From an uncultured Collinsella sp. (GTDB lineage Bacteria; Actinomycetota; Coriobacteriia; Coriobacteriales; Coriobacteriaceae): a stretch of DNA of 64,000 bases. The notes beneath the pieces are model-generated. The model was not told the origin of the DNA and did no database searches. It worked only from the letters and a program-made list of their open reading frames with translations. The stretch is from NCBI GenBank assembly GCA_905208635.1, contig CAJLPX010000002.1:1-64000 (forward strand). The letters are read 5' to 3'. Positions 16,107-25,223 of this stretch are shown here, in pieces; positions within the stretch are counted from its first letter, which is position 1, and the number at the start of each line of letters is the position of its first letter. Made by a program: the position numbers and the translations under genes.

Positions 16107-17006
16107 ATGATTGTCGAGAATCACGCGCTGTGGGGCGAGGAGCCGACCGAGGATTATCCGGCGACGTTTACGTATCTGGGTGCCGAGCCGCTGCCCGATA
16201 AACCGAATGGCCGCCGCCCCGCGGTGATCATCTGCGGCGGAGGCGGGTTTACGCATATCGCTCCGCATGAGCAGGACCCGGTGGCGTTTGCATTTTTGGA
16301 CCGCGGCTACCAGGCCTTTGTGCTCAACTATGTGACGAGCGCCACGGGCGACGTGAGTTTTCCGCACCCGCAGGCAGACCTTGCCAAGATGGTTGCTACC
16401 GTGCGCGCCAACGCCGACGAGTGGCATGTCGATCCCAAGCGCGTGTGCATCGTGGGCTTCTCGGCGGGCGGCATGATTTGCGCTTCGCTGGCAACGCAGT
16501 GGAAAACTGGTCCCTTCGCGGGCCTGGCAGGGGCTCGTCCGGAGGATATTCGTCCCGACGCCGTGGTGCTGGGCTATCCGTTGCTCGACCTTGCCTATGT
16601 GCGTGATATGCAGACGCGCGACCCGCGCATCGACCTGCGCGTGCCCAAGACGGGTGGCAAGACGGGGCGCGATTTACTCAACGACTATCTGTCGATGGTG
16701 ACGGGCGGCGAGGCGACCGACGAGCACCTGGCCGACATCTGCCCCACCACGCATGTTTCGCGTCAGATGCCCCCGACCTTTGTGTGGGGCGTGTCCGACG
16801 ACAAGACGGCGCCGATCGCGCAGGTCTATCCGTTTGCGCAGCGCATGGCCGAGGAGGGCGTTGCATGCGAGATGCACGTCTTTGACCAGGGCGGTCACGG
16901 CCTTTCGCTCGGCAACGCCAACACTGCGGTCGACAATGAGGACAAGCAAGTGGCGGTCCGTCCCTGGATTCGCCTAGCCTTCCGCTTCCTGGAGCGCCAT
17001 ATGTAG
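16107..17006 (+). CDS. Alpha/beta-hydrolase, acetyl-esterase-like
   Basis: 299 residues. AVIICGGGGFTHIAPHEQDPVAFAF carries the oxyanion-hole glycines, RVCIVGFSAGGMICASLA carries the nucleophile serine in G-F-S-A-G, and the acid and histidine are probably in WGVSDDKTAP and FDQGGHGLSLG. There is no signal peptide, so it is cytoplasmic. The fold fits BD-FAE/acetylxylan-esterase-like enzymes that deacetylate sugars, but the substrate is open. ATG 16107 follows GAAGGGAG; a frame to 16077 lacks a site. Confidence 0.82.
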   Translation: MIVENHALWGEEPTEDYPATFTYLGAEPLPDKPNGRRPAVIICGGGGFTHIAPHEQDPVAFAFLDRGYQAFVLNYVTSATGDVSFPHPQADLAKMVATVRANADEWHVDPKRVCIVGFSAGGMICASLATQWKTGPFAGLAGARPEDIRPDAVVLGYPLLDLAYVRDMQTRDPRIDLRVPKTGGKTGRDLLNDYLSMVTGGEATDEHLADICPTTHVSRQMPPTFVWGVSDDKTAPIAQVYPFAQRMAEEGVACEMHVFDQGGHGLSLGNANTAVDNEDKQVAVRPWIRLAFRFLERHM

Positions 17007-17053
17007 AAGTAGACTACTTACCCGTTTCAAAAAGCCTACTCAGAGGAGGAGCC

Positions 17054-17374
17054 ATGCTTGAGGGTACGTATGTGGTTTCGGCCCAGACGCCGGTGGGGAG
17101 TAAACGCGGCGAGGTGGCGTTTTCACATGGGGTGGACGGCGCGCTCAGGGCAGTACTAAACGTCAGGGGTCTCAATATCGCTCTCTCGAGTGCCCGCGCT
17201 GAGGGCGATTTCTTTGAGCTCTCGGGTACTATCTCCCACGTCTTGATGGGCAAGGCTCCCTTTACATGCACGGGGTCGGTCGAGGGTGATCGACTCACCG
17301 CTACTGCGCGGTCGGGTTCCGTTTCGATCTCGCTGAGCGGTATGCGCAAAGAGCTTTCGGGGCGCACGGCATAA
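17054..17374 (+). CDS. Small beta-rich protein of unknown function
   Basis: 106 residues behind a strong AGAGGAGGAG site. The pattern of alternating short strands (MLEGTYVVSAQTPVGSKRGE, then FELSGTISHVLMGKAPFTCTG, then GDRLTATARSGSVSISLSG) suggests a small beta barrel or sandwich with two similar halves. No signal peptide or membrane segment is visible. I do not recognise a family. It lies between the esterase and feoAB on the same strand. Confidence 0.6.
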   Translation: MLEGTYVVSAQTPVGSKRGEVAFSHGVDGALRAVLNVRGLNIALSSARAEGDFFELSGTISHVLMGKAPFTCTGSVEGDRLTATARSGSVSISLSGMRKELSGRTA

Positions 17375-17445
17375 AGTTTGTGCAGGTAAACATCGGTATT
17401 TGACTTTATAAAATAGTTCAGAGCGCTATCATTTGTCGTTACGAG

Positions 17446-17472
17446 TTGGTTAGCCCCGGTAAACGGTTAACC
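17446..17472. promoter_or_regulatory. Possible iron-regulator site before feoAB
   Basis: TTGGTTAGCCCCGGTAA at 17446 partly resembles the DtxR/IdeR box (TTAGGTTAGSCTAACCTAA) and is followed by the palindrome GGTTAACC at 17465-17472. The place, just before the feoAB ribosome site, suits iron control. The match is imperfect. Confidence 0.35.
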
Positions 17473-17495
17473 GCGTCTAACGAAAGGATGAGCGC

Positions 17496-19856
17496 GTGAG
17501 ACTCGATACACTCGAGATTGGAAAGGACGCCGTTGTCGCATCAGTGACATCCGACGATCAGGCGCTCCGACAGCATATTTTGGACATGGGCCTAACGCCG
17601 GGCACCGAAGTCACCATGATGAAGTACGCCCCTATGGGCGACCCGCTCGAGATTCGCCTGCGTGGCTACGAGTTGACGCTGCGCAAGGACGATGCCGCTC
17701 GCATCGAGCTCGTGGGCGTTCACGACACCGATATGGGTCCGCGCGCCAACGCCGCAATCGGCACGACGGAGCATCCGGCACTCGGCGAGGGGACGTATTC
17801 GCCCCGCGCCGCGAAGACGGCCGTGCCCGAGGGCGCACCGCTGCATTTTGCCCTCGCCGGCAACCAGAACTGCGGCAAGACCACGCTGTTCAACCAGCTG
17901 ACGGGCTCCAACCAGCATGTCGGTAACTTTCCTGGCGTGACGGTCGACCGCAAAGATGGCACCATCCGCAACCACCCCGAGGCAAGCGTTACCGACCTGC
18001 CCGGCATTTACTCCCTGTCGCCGTACACGGGCGAGGAGATCGTGAGCCGCCAGTTTATCCTGGATGAGCATCCCGACGCCATCATCGACATCATCGACGC
18101 TACCAACATCGAGCGCAATCTGTACCTGACGCTGCAGCTTATGGAGCTCGATCGCCCCATGGTCATCGCGCTCAACATGATGGACGAGGTGACGGCCAAC
18201 GGCGGCGCCGTGGACGTCAACCTGCTCGAGAGCCTGTTGGGCGTGCCTGTTGTCCCCATTAGCGCTGCCCGCAACGAGGGCATCGGCGAGTTGGTTGATC
18301 ATGCCTTGCACGTGGCGCGGTTCCGCGAGCGCCCCGGTCGCCTGGACTTCTGCGCGCCCGATGGCCCGGACGGCGGCGCGCTGCATCGCTGCATCCACGG
18401 CATCGCCAACCTTATCGAGGACCATGCCGCGACGGCGCATATTCCGGTGCGTTTTGCGGCGACCAAGCTGGTTGAGGGCGACGAGCTGGTAACCGAGGCG
18501 CTTCACCTGGATCGCAACGAACTCGACGCTATCGAGCACATCATTACCCAGATGGAGGGCGAGGCCGGCACCGACCGCCTATCTGCGTTGGCCGATATGC
18601 GTTTTAGCTTTATCGGCGACGTGAGCGGGCGTTGCGTCGTCAAGCCGCACGAAAGCCGCGAGCACGTGCGCTCCGTCAAGATTGACCGCATCCTGACAGG
18701 TCGTTACACAGCCATTCCGGCGTTTCTGGTGATCATGGGCCTCGTCTTTTGGCTGACGTTTGGCGTGATCGGCGCGGCGTTGCAGGGACTCATGGAGGAC
18801 GGTATCGCTGCCATCATCGCCTCGGCCGATGCGGGCCTCAAGGCGTTCGGAACCAACGACGTGGTGCGCTCGCTGGCTGTCGACGGCGTGCTTACGGGCG
18901 TGGGTAGCGTGCTGACCTTCCTGCCGATTATCGTCGTGCTCTTCTTGTTCCTCTCCATTCTGGAAGACTCCGGATACATGGCACGCGTGGCCTTTGTCAT
19001 GGATAAGGTGCTGCGTCGCTTTGGCCTGTCGGGCCGCAGCTTTGTGCCCATGCTCGTCGGTTTTGGCTGCACCGTGCCGGCTATCATGTCGACCCGTACG
19101 CTCCCATCCGAGCACGACCGCAAGATGACGGTCATGCTCACACCGTTCATGAGCTGCTCGGCCAAGCTGCCGGTTTACGGCTTGCTGTGCGGGGCGTTTT
19201 TCCCACAGGCGACGGTTCCCGCCATGGTCTCGCTCTATCTGATTGGTATTGCGGTTGGTTGCATTGCGGCTTTGGTGCTCAACCGTACGGCATTTAAGGG
19301 CGACCCGGTGCCGTTTATCATGGAGCTCCCCAATTACCGCCTGCCGAGCGTCAAGACGACGGTGATGCTGGCATGGGATAAGGCCAAGGACTTTATTACC
19401 AAGGCCTTTACCATTATCTTTGCCGCTACGGTGGTCATCTGGTTCCTGCAGACGTTCGATATCCGCTTTAACGTGGTCGCCGACCAGTCGCAAAGCCTGC
19501 TTGCCGGTCTGGGTAGCATCATCGCGCCGGTGTTGGCCCCGCTCGGTTTTGGCGACTGGCGCGCCTCGACGGCACTCGTCACGGGACTTATTGCCAAGGA
19601 GAGCGTCATATCGACACTCACGGTGCTTTTGGGCGCGACCTCGCCTGCGGCACTGTCGACCATGTTTTCGCCGTTTACCGCCTACGTGTTCCTGGTCTTT
19701 ACGCTGCTGTACCCGCCCTGCGTGGCGTCCATCGGCGCCGTCAAGAGCGAGTTGGGCGCGCGCTATGCCGTTGCCGTGTTCGCGTTTCAGGTGACGGTCG
19801 CCTGGATCGTGGCGTTTGTCGTGCATTCGGCGGGCATATTGCTGGGGTTGGCTTAG
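17496..19856 (+). CDS. feoB: Ferrous iron transporter, FeoA-FeoB fusion
   Basis: 786 residues. The first 75 are a FeoA SH3-like domain (LEIGKDAVVASVTSDD ... MGLTPGTEVTMMKYAPMGDP ... LRGYELTLRK). The FeoB G domain follows with G1 GNQNCGKT (122-129), G3 DLPG (167-170) and G4 NMMD (227-230). The membrane part has the two Gate-type segments, including ILEDSGYMARVAFVMDK and FVPMLVGFGCTVPAIMSTRT. It imports Fe2+ in low-oxygen habitats. FeoA and FeoB are usually separate proteins; fused forms exist in other anaerobes. GTG 17496 was chosen for the AAAGGA site. Confidence 0.95.
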   Translation: MRLDTLEIGKDAVVASVTSDDQALRQHILDMGLTPGTEVTMMKYAPMGDPLEIRLRGYELTLRKDDAARIELVGVHDTDMGPRANAAIGTTEHPALGEGTYSPRAAKTAVPEGAPLHFALAGNQNCGKTTLFNQLTGSNQHVGNFPGVTVDRKDGTIRNHPEASVTDLPGIYSLSPYTGEEIVSRQFILDEHPDAIIDIIDATNIERNLYLTLQLMELDRPMVIALNMMDEVTANGGAVDVNLLESLLGVPVVPISAARNEGIGELVDHALHVARFRERPGRLDFCAPDGPDGGALHRCIHGIANLIEDHAATAHIPVRFAATKLVEGDELVTEALHLDRNELDAIEHIITQMEGEAGTDRLSALADMRFSFIGDVSGRCVVKPHESREHVRSVKIDRILTGRYTAIPAFLVIMGLVFWLTFGVIGAALQGLMEDGIAAIIASADAGLKAFGTNDVVRSLAVDGVLTGVGSVLTFLPIIVVLFLFLSILEDSGYMARVAFVMDKVLRRFGLSGRSFVPMLVGFGCTVPAIMSTRTLPSEHDRKMTVMLTPFMSCSAKLPVYGLLCGAFFPQATVPAMVSLYLIGIAVGCIAALVLNRTAFKGDPVPFIMELPNYRLPSVKTTVMLAWDKAKDFITKAFTIIFAATVVIWFLQTFDIRFNVVADQSQSLLAGLGSIIAPVLAPLGFGDWRASTALVTGLIAKESVISTLTVLLGATSPAALSTMFSPFTAYVFLVFTLLYPPCVASIGAVKSELGARYAVAVFAFQVTVAWIVAFVVHSAGILLGLA

Positions 19857-19897
19857 TTATTTATTGACGGCGCAACCTCTGTGTATTGAGTTGATTG

Positions 19898-19931
19898 CGG
19901 CCCTGCATCTGTACTGACGGATGCGGGGCCG
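19898..19931 (+). terminator. Hairpin after feoAB
   Basis: CGGCCCTGCATC pairs with GATGCGGGGCCG, a long stem with one mismatch, 40 bases after the feoAB stop. The following sequence (TTGCTATAT) is not a clear T-tract. Confidence 0.45.
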
Positions 19932-19978
19932 TTGCTATATAATCGCCCACCGCTCAAGACAATCGGAGAGGTTTCTAC

Positions 19979-21175
19979 ATGGCTCAGGCAAGACAGGATG
20001 GCATCTCACTCAAGCAGTGGCTCCCGCTTATCGGGCTCGCCTGTTGCGCGTTCGTATTCAACACGTCTGAGTTCATGCCCATCGGCCTTTTGACTGATAT
20101 TGCCGCGTCGTTCTCGCTCACCGAGGCCCAGGCCGGCATCATGATCTCGGTCTACGCCTGGGGCGTCATGCTGCTGTCGTTGCCGCTTATGGTGTTCGCC
20201 TCGCGCTTCGAGTTCAAGCGCATGCTGCTCGGCGTGCTTGCCGTGTTCTCGCTGGGCCAGTTCCTGTCCGCCGTGGCGCCCACCTATCCTATTTTGGTTT
20301 GCGCGCGTCTAGTGGTCGCCTGCGCGCATGCCGTGTTCTGGTCGGTCGCCTCGATCATGGCCTCGCGCCTGGTCGACAGTCGCCACGGGGCGCTCGCCAT
20401 TAGCATGATCGCCACGGGCTCGTCCATCGCGCAGATCTTTGGCCTGCCGATCGGCCGCGCCATCGGGCTGGCCGTGGGCTGGCGCATGACATTCGCCGTG
20501 GTCGGGGCCCTCTCGGCTGTTGCGGTCGTCTACCAGGCCGCGGTGTTCCCGGCCATGCCGGTGGGCGAGCGCTTTACGCTCAAACAGCTGCCCGAGCTGC
20601 TCAAGAACCCGTTCCTCATCGCGCTTTATGCGGTCACGGTGTTCATGGCAACCGGCTATTATGCGGGTTACAGCTATATCGAGCCGTTCCTGGCACAGGT
20701 CGCGCACGTCGACGCAAGCGCTATTACCATGACGCTGACGGCGTTTGGCTGCTCCGGTCTGCTCGGAAGCTGGCTGTTTGGCCGCCTGTTCGATGGGCAT
20801 CGCTTCCCGTTCTTGGCTATCACGCTCTCCGGCGTGCCGGTGGCTCTGCTGCTCATGGGTCCGGTCGCATCGTCGCTCGTAGCAGTGCTTGCCATCTGCG
20901 CGCTATGGGGCTGCTGCTCCACGGCCTTTAACGTGGCGTTTCAGGCCGAGCTCATCAAGTACACGCCGGCGGATTCGTCGGCCGTCGCCATGTCGATCTT
21001 TTCGGGCCTGTTCAATCTGGGTATCGGCACGGGCACCGCAATCGGCGGCGCCGTGGTTTCGGGTCCCGGTATCGCCTGGATCGGCTACGCAGGCGGCACG
21101 ATAACTGTCGTGGGCGTCATCCTCGCCATCACCGTACTGTTCCCAGCCATCCGCCGCGCAAAGCCCGTCGCCTAA
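19979..21175 (+). CDS. MFS transporter, SotB/AraJ-like sugar or drug exporter
   Basis: 398 residues with twelve predicted helices. The first helix and loop, FNTSEFMPIGLLTDIAASFSLTEAQAG, and ARLVVACAHAVFWSVASIMA match the SotB/YdeA/AraJ exporters. GSSIAQIFGLPIGRAIGLAVGWRMTF is the conserved helix 5 region. ATG 19979 follows GGAGAGG. It probably exports sugars or drugs; substrate not shown. Transcribed alone or with upstream feoAB. Confidence 0.85.
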   Translation: MAQARQDGISLKQWLPLIGLACCAFVFNTSEFMPIGLLTDIAASFSLTEAQAGIMISVYAWGVMLLSLPLMVFASRFEFKRMLLGVLAVFSLGQFLSAVAPTYPILVCARLVVACAHAVFWSVASIMASRLVDSRHGALAISMIATGSSIAQIFGLPIGRAIGLAVGWRMTFAVVGALSAVAVVYQAAVFPAMPVGERFTLKQLPELLKNPFLIALYAVTVFMATGYYAGYSYIEPFLAQVAHVDASAITMTLTAFGCSGLLGSWLFGRLFDGHRFPFLAITLSGVPVALLLMGPVASSLVAVLAICALWGCCSTAFNVAFQAELIKYTPADSSAVAMSIFSGLFNLGIGTGTAIGGAVVSGPGIAWIGYAGGTITVVGVILAITVLFPAIRRAKPVA

Positions 21176-21190
21176 TCACGTCCCCTCATC

Positions 21191-21257
21191 AGTTGCGGTG
21201 GAATAGCTCCTGTTTAAGGCCTCTGAAGGCCCAAGCAGGAATTATTTCACCGCAACT
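21191..21257. repeat. 67-bp inverted repeat after the MFS gene
   Basis: AGTTGCGGTG (21191-21200) pairs with CACCGCAACT (21248-21257). Further pairing inside includes CTCCTGTTT with AAGCAGGA and GGCCT with AGGCC. It lies 15 bases after the MFS stop and before the GH13 gene. It may be a terminator or a small mobile repeat; no second copy is in the window. Confidence 0.6.
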
Positions 21258-21328
21258 TATTTTGGGGGAGAGGATACACACCGGGCATACAATGGATGTC
21301 GTTGTGTTGAGCTTACCGGGAGGTTGCT

Positions 21329-22705
21329 ATGTGGGCATACGAGACGACGTTCTATCAGATCTATCCGCTGGGCTTTTGCGGAGCTCCGCGCGAAAACGCC
21401 GCGCCCGTTGCCGAGGATGAGCTCGTCCAGGCTGCCAACGCCGCGCCCAACCCCGATGCGCCCATCATGAAGATCGCCCAATGGGCCGACTACCTGCAGG
21501 ACCTCGGTATTGGCGCTGTGCTGATCAATCCGCCGCTCGAGTCCGATAGCCATGGCTACGACACGCGCAGCCTGCGCCATATCGACCGTCGCCTGGGTGG
21601 GGACGCCGACTTTGCCGCCGTGTGCGAGACGCTGCATGCCCATGGCATCCGCGTGGTGCTCGATGCCGTCTTTAACCACGTCGGCCGCGGCTTCTGGGCC
21701 TTCCGTGATGTGCAAGAACGCAAGTGGGACTCGCCCTACAAGGATTGGTTCCACATCAGCTTTGACGGCGACTCCTGCTATGGCGACGGCTTTTGGTACG
21801 AGGGGTGGGAAGGCCATTTTGAGCTCGTGAAGCTCAACCTGCAAAATCCCGCTGTGGTCGATTACCTGCTCGAGTCCGTGCGCCGTTGGGCCGACGTCTT
21901 TGGCGTCGACGGCCTGCGTCTGGACGTTGCCTATATGCTCGACCGCGATTTCATGCGTCGTCTGCATAGCTTTGCCCGTGAGCTCAAGCCCGACTTCGTG
22001 ATGATCGGCGAGACGCTCCACGGCGACTACAACCAGATCGTCAACGACGAGATGCTCGACTCCTGCACCAACTACGAGTGCTACAAGGGCCTGTACTCCA
22101 GCTTTAACTCGGTCAACATGTTCGAGATCGCCCATTCGCTGCACCGTCAGTTTGGCGGCGATCCGTGGTGCATCTACCGCGGCAAGCACCTGCTGTCGTT
22201 TGTCGACAACCACGACGTGCCGCGCCTGGCAAGCATCCTCACCGACAAGTCGTGCCTGCGTCCCGCCTATGGCATGCTCTTTGGCATGCCGGGCATTCCG
22301 TGCGTCTACTATGGCAGCGAGTGGGGAATTGCTGGCGAAAAGGGCGGCCCCGATGGCGACTGGGCGCTGCGCCCTGCGCTCGATGAGCCTGCGCCTAACG
22401 AGCTGACGGCGTTCGTCACGCAGCTCGCGCACCTTCGCTCGGCAAACGACGCGGCGGCCCGCGCTCTCAACTATGGCGCGTACCGCAACGTGGTGATCCA
22501 GAACAAGCAGCTGCTGTTCGAGCGCGCCTGCGACGACGCGACGGTGCTCGTGGCGGTCAATGCCGTGAACGAGCCCTATACCTTTGGAGCCGGCGAGCTC
22601 AACGGCTCCTTTGTCGATTTGCTTGCCGACGGCGTGCCCACGGTCGAGCTGACGGGCTCCCTTGAGCTTGCGCCCCACGAGGTGCGCTATCTGTTGAGGG
22701 CCTAG
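21329..22705 (+). CDS. GH13 alpha-amylase-family glycosidase, cytoplasmic
   Basis: 458 residues without a signal peptide. The four GH13 motifs are present: DAVFNH (about 112), GLRLDVAYML with the nucleophile D (about 198), MIGETLHGDY with the acid/base E (about 227) and SFVDNHD (about 292). The start is unusual for the family in having a very short N-terminal part (MWAYETTFYQIYPLGF). HIDRRLGGDADFAAVCE fits intracellular maltodextrin- or trehalose-type hydrolases. It likely handles small alpha-glucans. The DNA glycosylase frame begins 3 bases after its stop. Confidence 0.88.
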   Translation: MWAYETTFYQIYPLGFCGAPRENAAPVAEDELVQAANAAPNPDAPIMKIAQWADYLQDLGIGAVLINPPLESDSHGYDTRSLRHIDRRLGGDADFAAVCETLHAHGIRVVLDAVFNHVGRGFWAFRDVQERKWDSPYKDWFHISFDGDSCYGDGFWYEGWEGHFELVKLNLQNPAVVDYLLESVRRWADVFGVDGLRLDVAYMLDRDFMRRLHSFARELKPDFVMIGETLHGDYNQIVNDEMLDSCTNYECYKGLYSSFNSVNMFEIAHSLHRQFGGDPWCIYRGKHLLSFVDNHDVPRLASILTDKSCLRPAYGMLFGMPGIPCVYYGSEWGIAGEKGGPDGDWALRPALDEPAPNELTAFVTQLAHLRSANDAAARALNYGAYRNVVIQNKQLLFERACDDATVLVAVNAVNEPYTFGAGELNGSFVDLLADGVPTVELTGSLELAPHEVRYLLRA

Positions 22706-22708
22706 GCC

Positions 22709-23272
22709 ATGGCAGCGTCTGACGAGGGCTATCAACATATTGAGCATGGGTTTGAGCCCGTGTTTGACGAGCGCTCGCGCGTTTTGGTGCTCGGGTCGTT
22801 TCCCTCGGTGCTTTCGCGCGCCAATGCCTTTTATTATGGCAATCCTCAGAACCGCTTTTGGCGCGTGCTGGCCGCGTGCCTCGGTTCGCCTGTGCCGCCC
22901 AACGAGGGCGACGCTTTGGCAGGTAACGAGCCAGCGACGCTCGACGCCTCGATTGCCGCCAAGCGATCCATGCTGCTGAACGGCGGCGTGGCCCTGTGGG
23001 ACGTGATCGAGAGCTGCGACATTTAGGGCTCGAGTGACGCGAGCATTCGTAACGTTGTACCGGCAGATATCGAGCGCATTACCGGCGCAGCTCCCATTGA
23101 GCAGGTGATATGCAACGGTGGTACAGCTGGCCGGCTCTACAAGCGCTATCTACAAGAACGCACCGGGCTGCCCGCCATCGTACTGCCCTCGACAAGCCCC
23201 GCCAATGCCGCCTGGCGCCTAGAACGTCTTGTTGAGCGTTGGCGCGAAGCCGTTGGCTGGGCGGCGCTGTAA
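22709..23272 (+). pseudogene. DNA-deoxyinosine/uracil glycosylase gene interrupted by TAG
   Basis: The frame starts like the hypoxanthine/uracil-DNA glycosylase family: FEPVFDERSRVLVLGSFPSV, ANAFYYGNPQNRFWRVLA and NGGVALWDVIESCDI. TAG at 23024-23026 stops it after 105 residues. The same frame then continues for 81 codons with the rest of the family pattern: GSSDASIRNVVPADI, VICNGGTAGRLYKRY and LPSTSPANAAWRLERL, ending in TAA 23270. A C-to-T change in a CAG codon, or a change in AAG or GAG, would explain it. Without readthrough the product lacks the second half of the fold and the last catalytic motif. The rest is well preserved, so the lesion is recent or an assembly error. Confidence 0.85.
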
Positions 23273-23273
23273 T

Positions 23274-23933
23274 TTAGATATCTGATTGGGCGCGGGTGCC
23301 GAGGCGTTTCATGATGGCATGCCAGATCGGTGCGGGCAGTGCAGGCTTGACGCGCACCATGCCGTCGGCATCGACGCCACCGGCATTGCCACCGCCAAGC
23401 AACTGCGCATGTTCAATGGAGCAGCCCATGCGCACAGCGCCCACAAGCTTATCCATCGCTTCCGAAAAAGGCCGGCGCAAGAGGCCCATGCGCGGGGAGC
23501 GACGAAGCGCCGCAATGCCGCTGCCGGCGCAGATGACAACGCCGCCACACCACAATTGGCCCTGGCGCTCGCATGCCTTGTGCAGGCGAACGGCGGCCCC
23601 GCGCGCCTGCTCAGCGCCCTCTTGTGCGGCTTGAATCATGGCATAGACACGCGTTCCCGTACCGCCAAGGCGATCGAGTATCTGCTCGACGGCGGTCATT
23701 GCCTCATCGTCAAATGCATCATCAACGGCGAGCACTATGCCATCGACTGCACCGACGTCATTTGTCTTCAAGTCAACCGGGTGGGGGAGTGCGGTGCCGG
23801 AAAGCCGGGCATAGGCCGCGATGGCATCCTGCAGGTCCCAAAGCAAAAACTCAAGATCGGTGCTCTCGGGAATACTGATATACGCAATGGTTTGCAACGT
23901 TTTTGGTACATCGCCGCGTGCGGTCGTCTCCAT
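23274..23933 (-). CDS. Uncharacterised protein, possibly flavodoxin-like
   Basis: 219 residues, convergent with the glycosylase remnant and separated from it by one base. I do not recognise a characterised family. The middle has an alternating strand/helix pattern (GAVDGIVLAVDDAFDDEAMTAVEQIL, then TRVYAMIQAAQEGAEQA, then GQLWCGGVVICAGSGIAAL) that recalls flavodoxin-like NAD(P)H reductases, where a W-x-G-G-V segment is common. There is no signal peptide or membrane segment. Codon use is like its neighbours, so it is probably a real gene. Confidence 0.6.
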   Translation of the reverse strand: METTARGDVPKTLQTIAYISIPESTDLEFLLWDLQDAIAAYARLSGTALPHPVDLKTNDVGAVDGIVLAVDDAFDDEAMTAVEQILDRLGGTGTRVYAMIQAAQEGAEQARGAAVRLHKACERQGQLWCGGVVICAGSGIAALRRSPRMGLLRRPFSEAMDKLVGAVRMGCSIEHAQLLGGGNAGGVDADGMVRVKPALPAPIWHAIMKRLGTRAQSDI

Positions 23934-24026
23934 GCCGCCTCCTTTCCGGTTCGTTTCCGTTTAGGTTACACCGTCTGGCGGCGCGCGGGCGCGCTATCCT
24001 AGTGCAACCCTTACGAAAGGAACGCC

Positions 24027-25163
24027 ATGCGTCTGCCCATGAATACCTCGCTTGCCACGCTCGAGCCTTCTGGCATCCGCCGGATCAACGCGCTCGCCAC
24101 TCAGTACCCGGGGTGCATCGCGCTCGCGCTTGGCGAGCCTGATTTTCCCACGCCCAAAGTGATTAGCGCCGAGGTGACCGCCGCACTGGGCCGCGGTGAC
24201 ACGCACTATCCGCCCAACAACGGTCGCCCTGCCCTGCGCGAGGCGCTGTCTGCCTACATGGGGGACGCGGGTCTTACGTTTTCGGCCGACGAGGTCATCC
24301 TGACCGATGGTGCGACCGAGGCCCTGTCGGCTACGTTTATGGCCATGCTCAACCCCGGCGACGAGGTCATCATCCCCACGCCGGCCTTTGGCCTGTACGA
24401 AAGCATCGTCGTGGCCAACCATGCCAAGGCGGTCTTTTTGGATACGGAGCCCGCGCAATTTCAGGTTGACGAGGAAGCGCTTCGCGCCTGTGTGACCCCA
24501 GCGACCAAGGCCATCGTTATCTGCTCGCCCAACAATCCCACGGGCTGCATCCTCGACGCGGCATCGCTCGACGCCGTGGCACGCGTAGCGGAGCAGGCGG
24601 GCATCTACGTAGTCTGCGACGACGTATATAACCGCCTGGTCTATGTGGACGGCTACGAACGATTTGCCCAGCGCCACCCGGAGCTACGCGAGCAGACGGT
24701 AGTCATCGAGAGCTTCTCCAAACCCTGGGCCATGACCGGCTGGCGCCTGGGCTGGCTCGCAGCGGCAGCCCCCGTCATCGCCGAGATTGCAAAAGCTCAC
24801 CAATACCTAGTATCGAGTGCCGTCTCCTTCGAAATGGACGCCGCAGCTCGAGCCCTCACCGTCGACCCAGCCCCCATGCTCAAAGCCTACCGAGCCCGCC
24901 GCAAACGAGTTCTTACAGCCCTCAACAACATGGGCCTCGACGTAGTAGAGCCCGCAGGAGCCTTCTACACTTTCCCGAGCATCAAAAAGTTCGGCCTAAC
25001 CAGCGAAGACTTCTGCATCAAAGGCATCAAAGAGGCCAACGTAGCCCTAGTTCCCGGAAACTGCTTCGGAACCGAAGGCCACATCCGCCTCAGCTACTGC
25101 GTCTCCGACCAAGATTTGGACGAAGGCCTCCACCGCCTGTCCACCTTCATTTCGACTTTGTAG
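24027..25163 (+). CDS. PLP-dependent class I/II aminotransferase
   Basis: 378 residues of fold type I: ALALGEPDFPTP (substrate arm), LTDGATEALSATFMAML (PLP phosphate region), CSPNNPTGCIL, VCDDVYNRLVY and the PLP lysine in ESFSKPWAMTGWRLGW. The arginine of HIRLSYC binds the substrate carboxylate. It probably transaminates an aspartate-like or aromatic amino acid. From about 24760 the codon usage changes abruptly to A-ending codons (GCA, CGA, GTA, CTA), unlike the first two thirds of the gene. ATG 24027 follows GAAAGGA. Confidence 0.9.
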   Translation: MRLPMNTSLATLEPSGIRRINALATQYPGCIALALGEPDFPTPKVISAEVTAALGRGDTHYPPNNGRPALREALSAYMGDAGLTFSADEVILTDGATEALSATFMAMLNPGDEVIIPTPAFGLYESIVVANHAKAVFLDTEPAQFQVDEEALRACVTPATKAIVICSPNNPTGCILDAASLDAVARVAEQAGIYVVCDDVYNRLVYVDGYERFAQRHPELREQTVVIESFSKPWAMTGWRLGWLAAAAPVIAEIAKAHQYLVSSAVSFEMDAAARALTVDPAPMLKAYRARRKRVLTALNNMGLDVVEPAGAFYTFPSIKKFGLTSEDFCIKGIKEANVALVPGNCFGTEGHIRLSYCVSDQDLDEGLHRLSTFISTL

Positions 25164-25223
25164 TCCTCAGGGATGCAACACATCAGCCCACCGACCCAAG
25201 CATTATGAGTGGGGCGCGCCGGC

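Noticed and set aside
21257..22747. A 496-codon minus-strand frame opposite the GH13 gene
   Set aside because: No start context or motif; the GH13 motifs on the plus strand are complete.
22709..23272. TAG read as an amino acid (pyrrolysine-type recoding)
   Set aside because: No pyl genes are in the window, TAG is used as a normal stop by several genes here (for example rpoB and acpP), and a simple point mutation explains the case.
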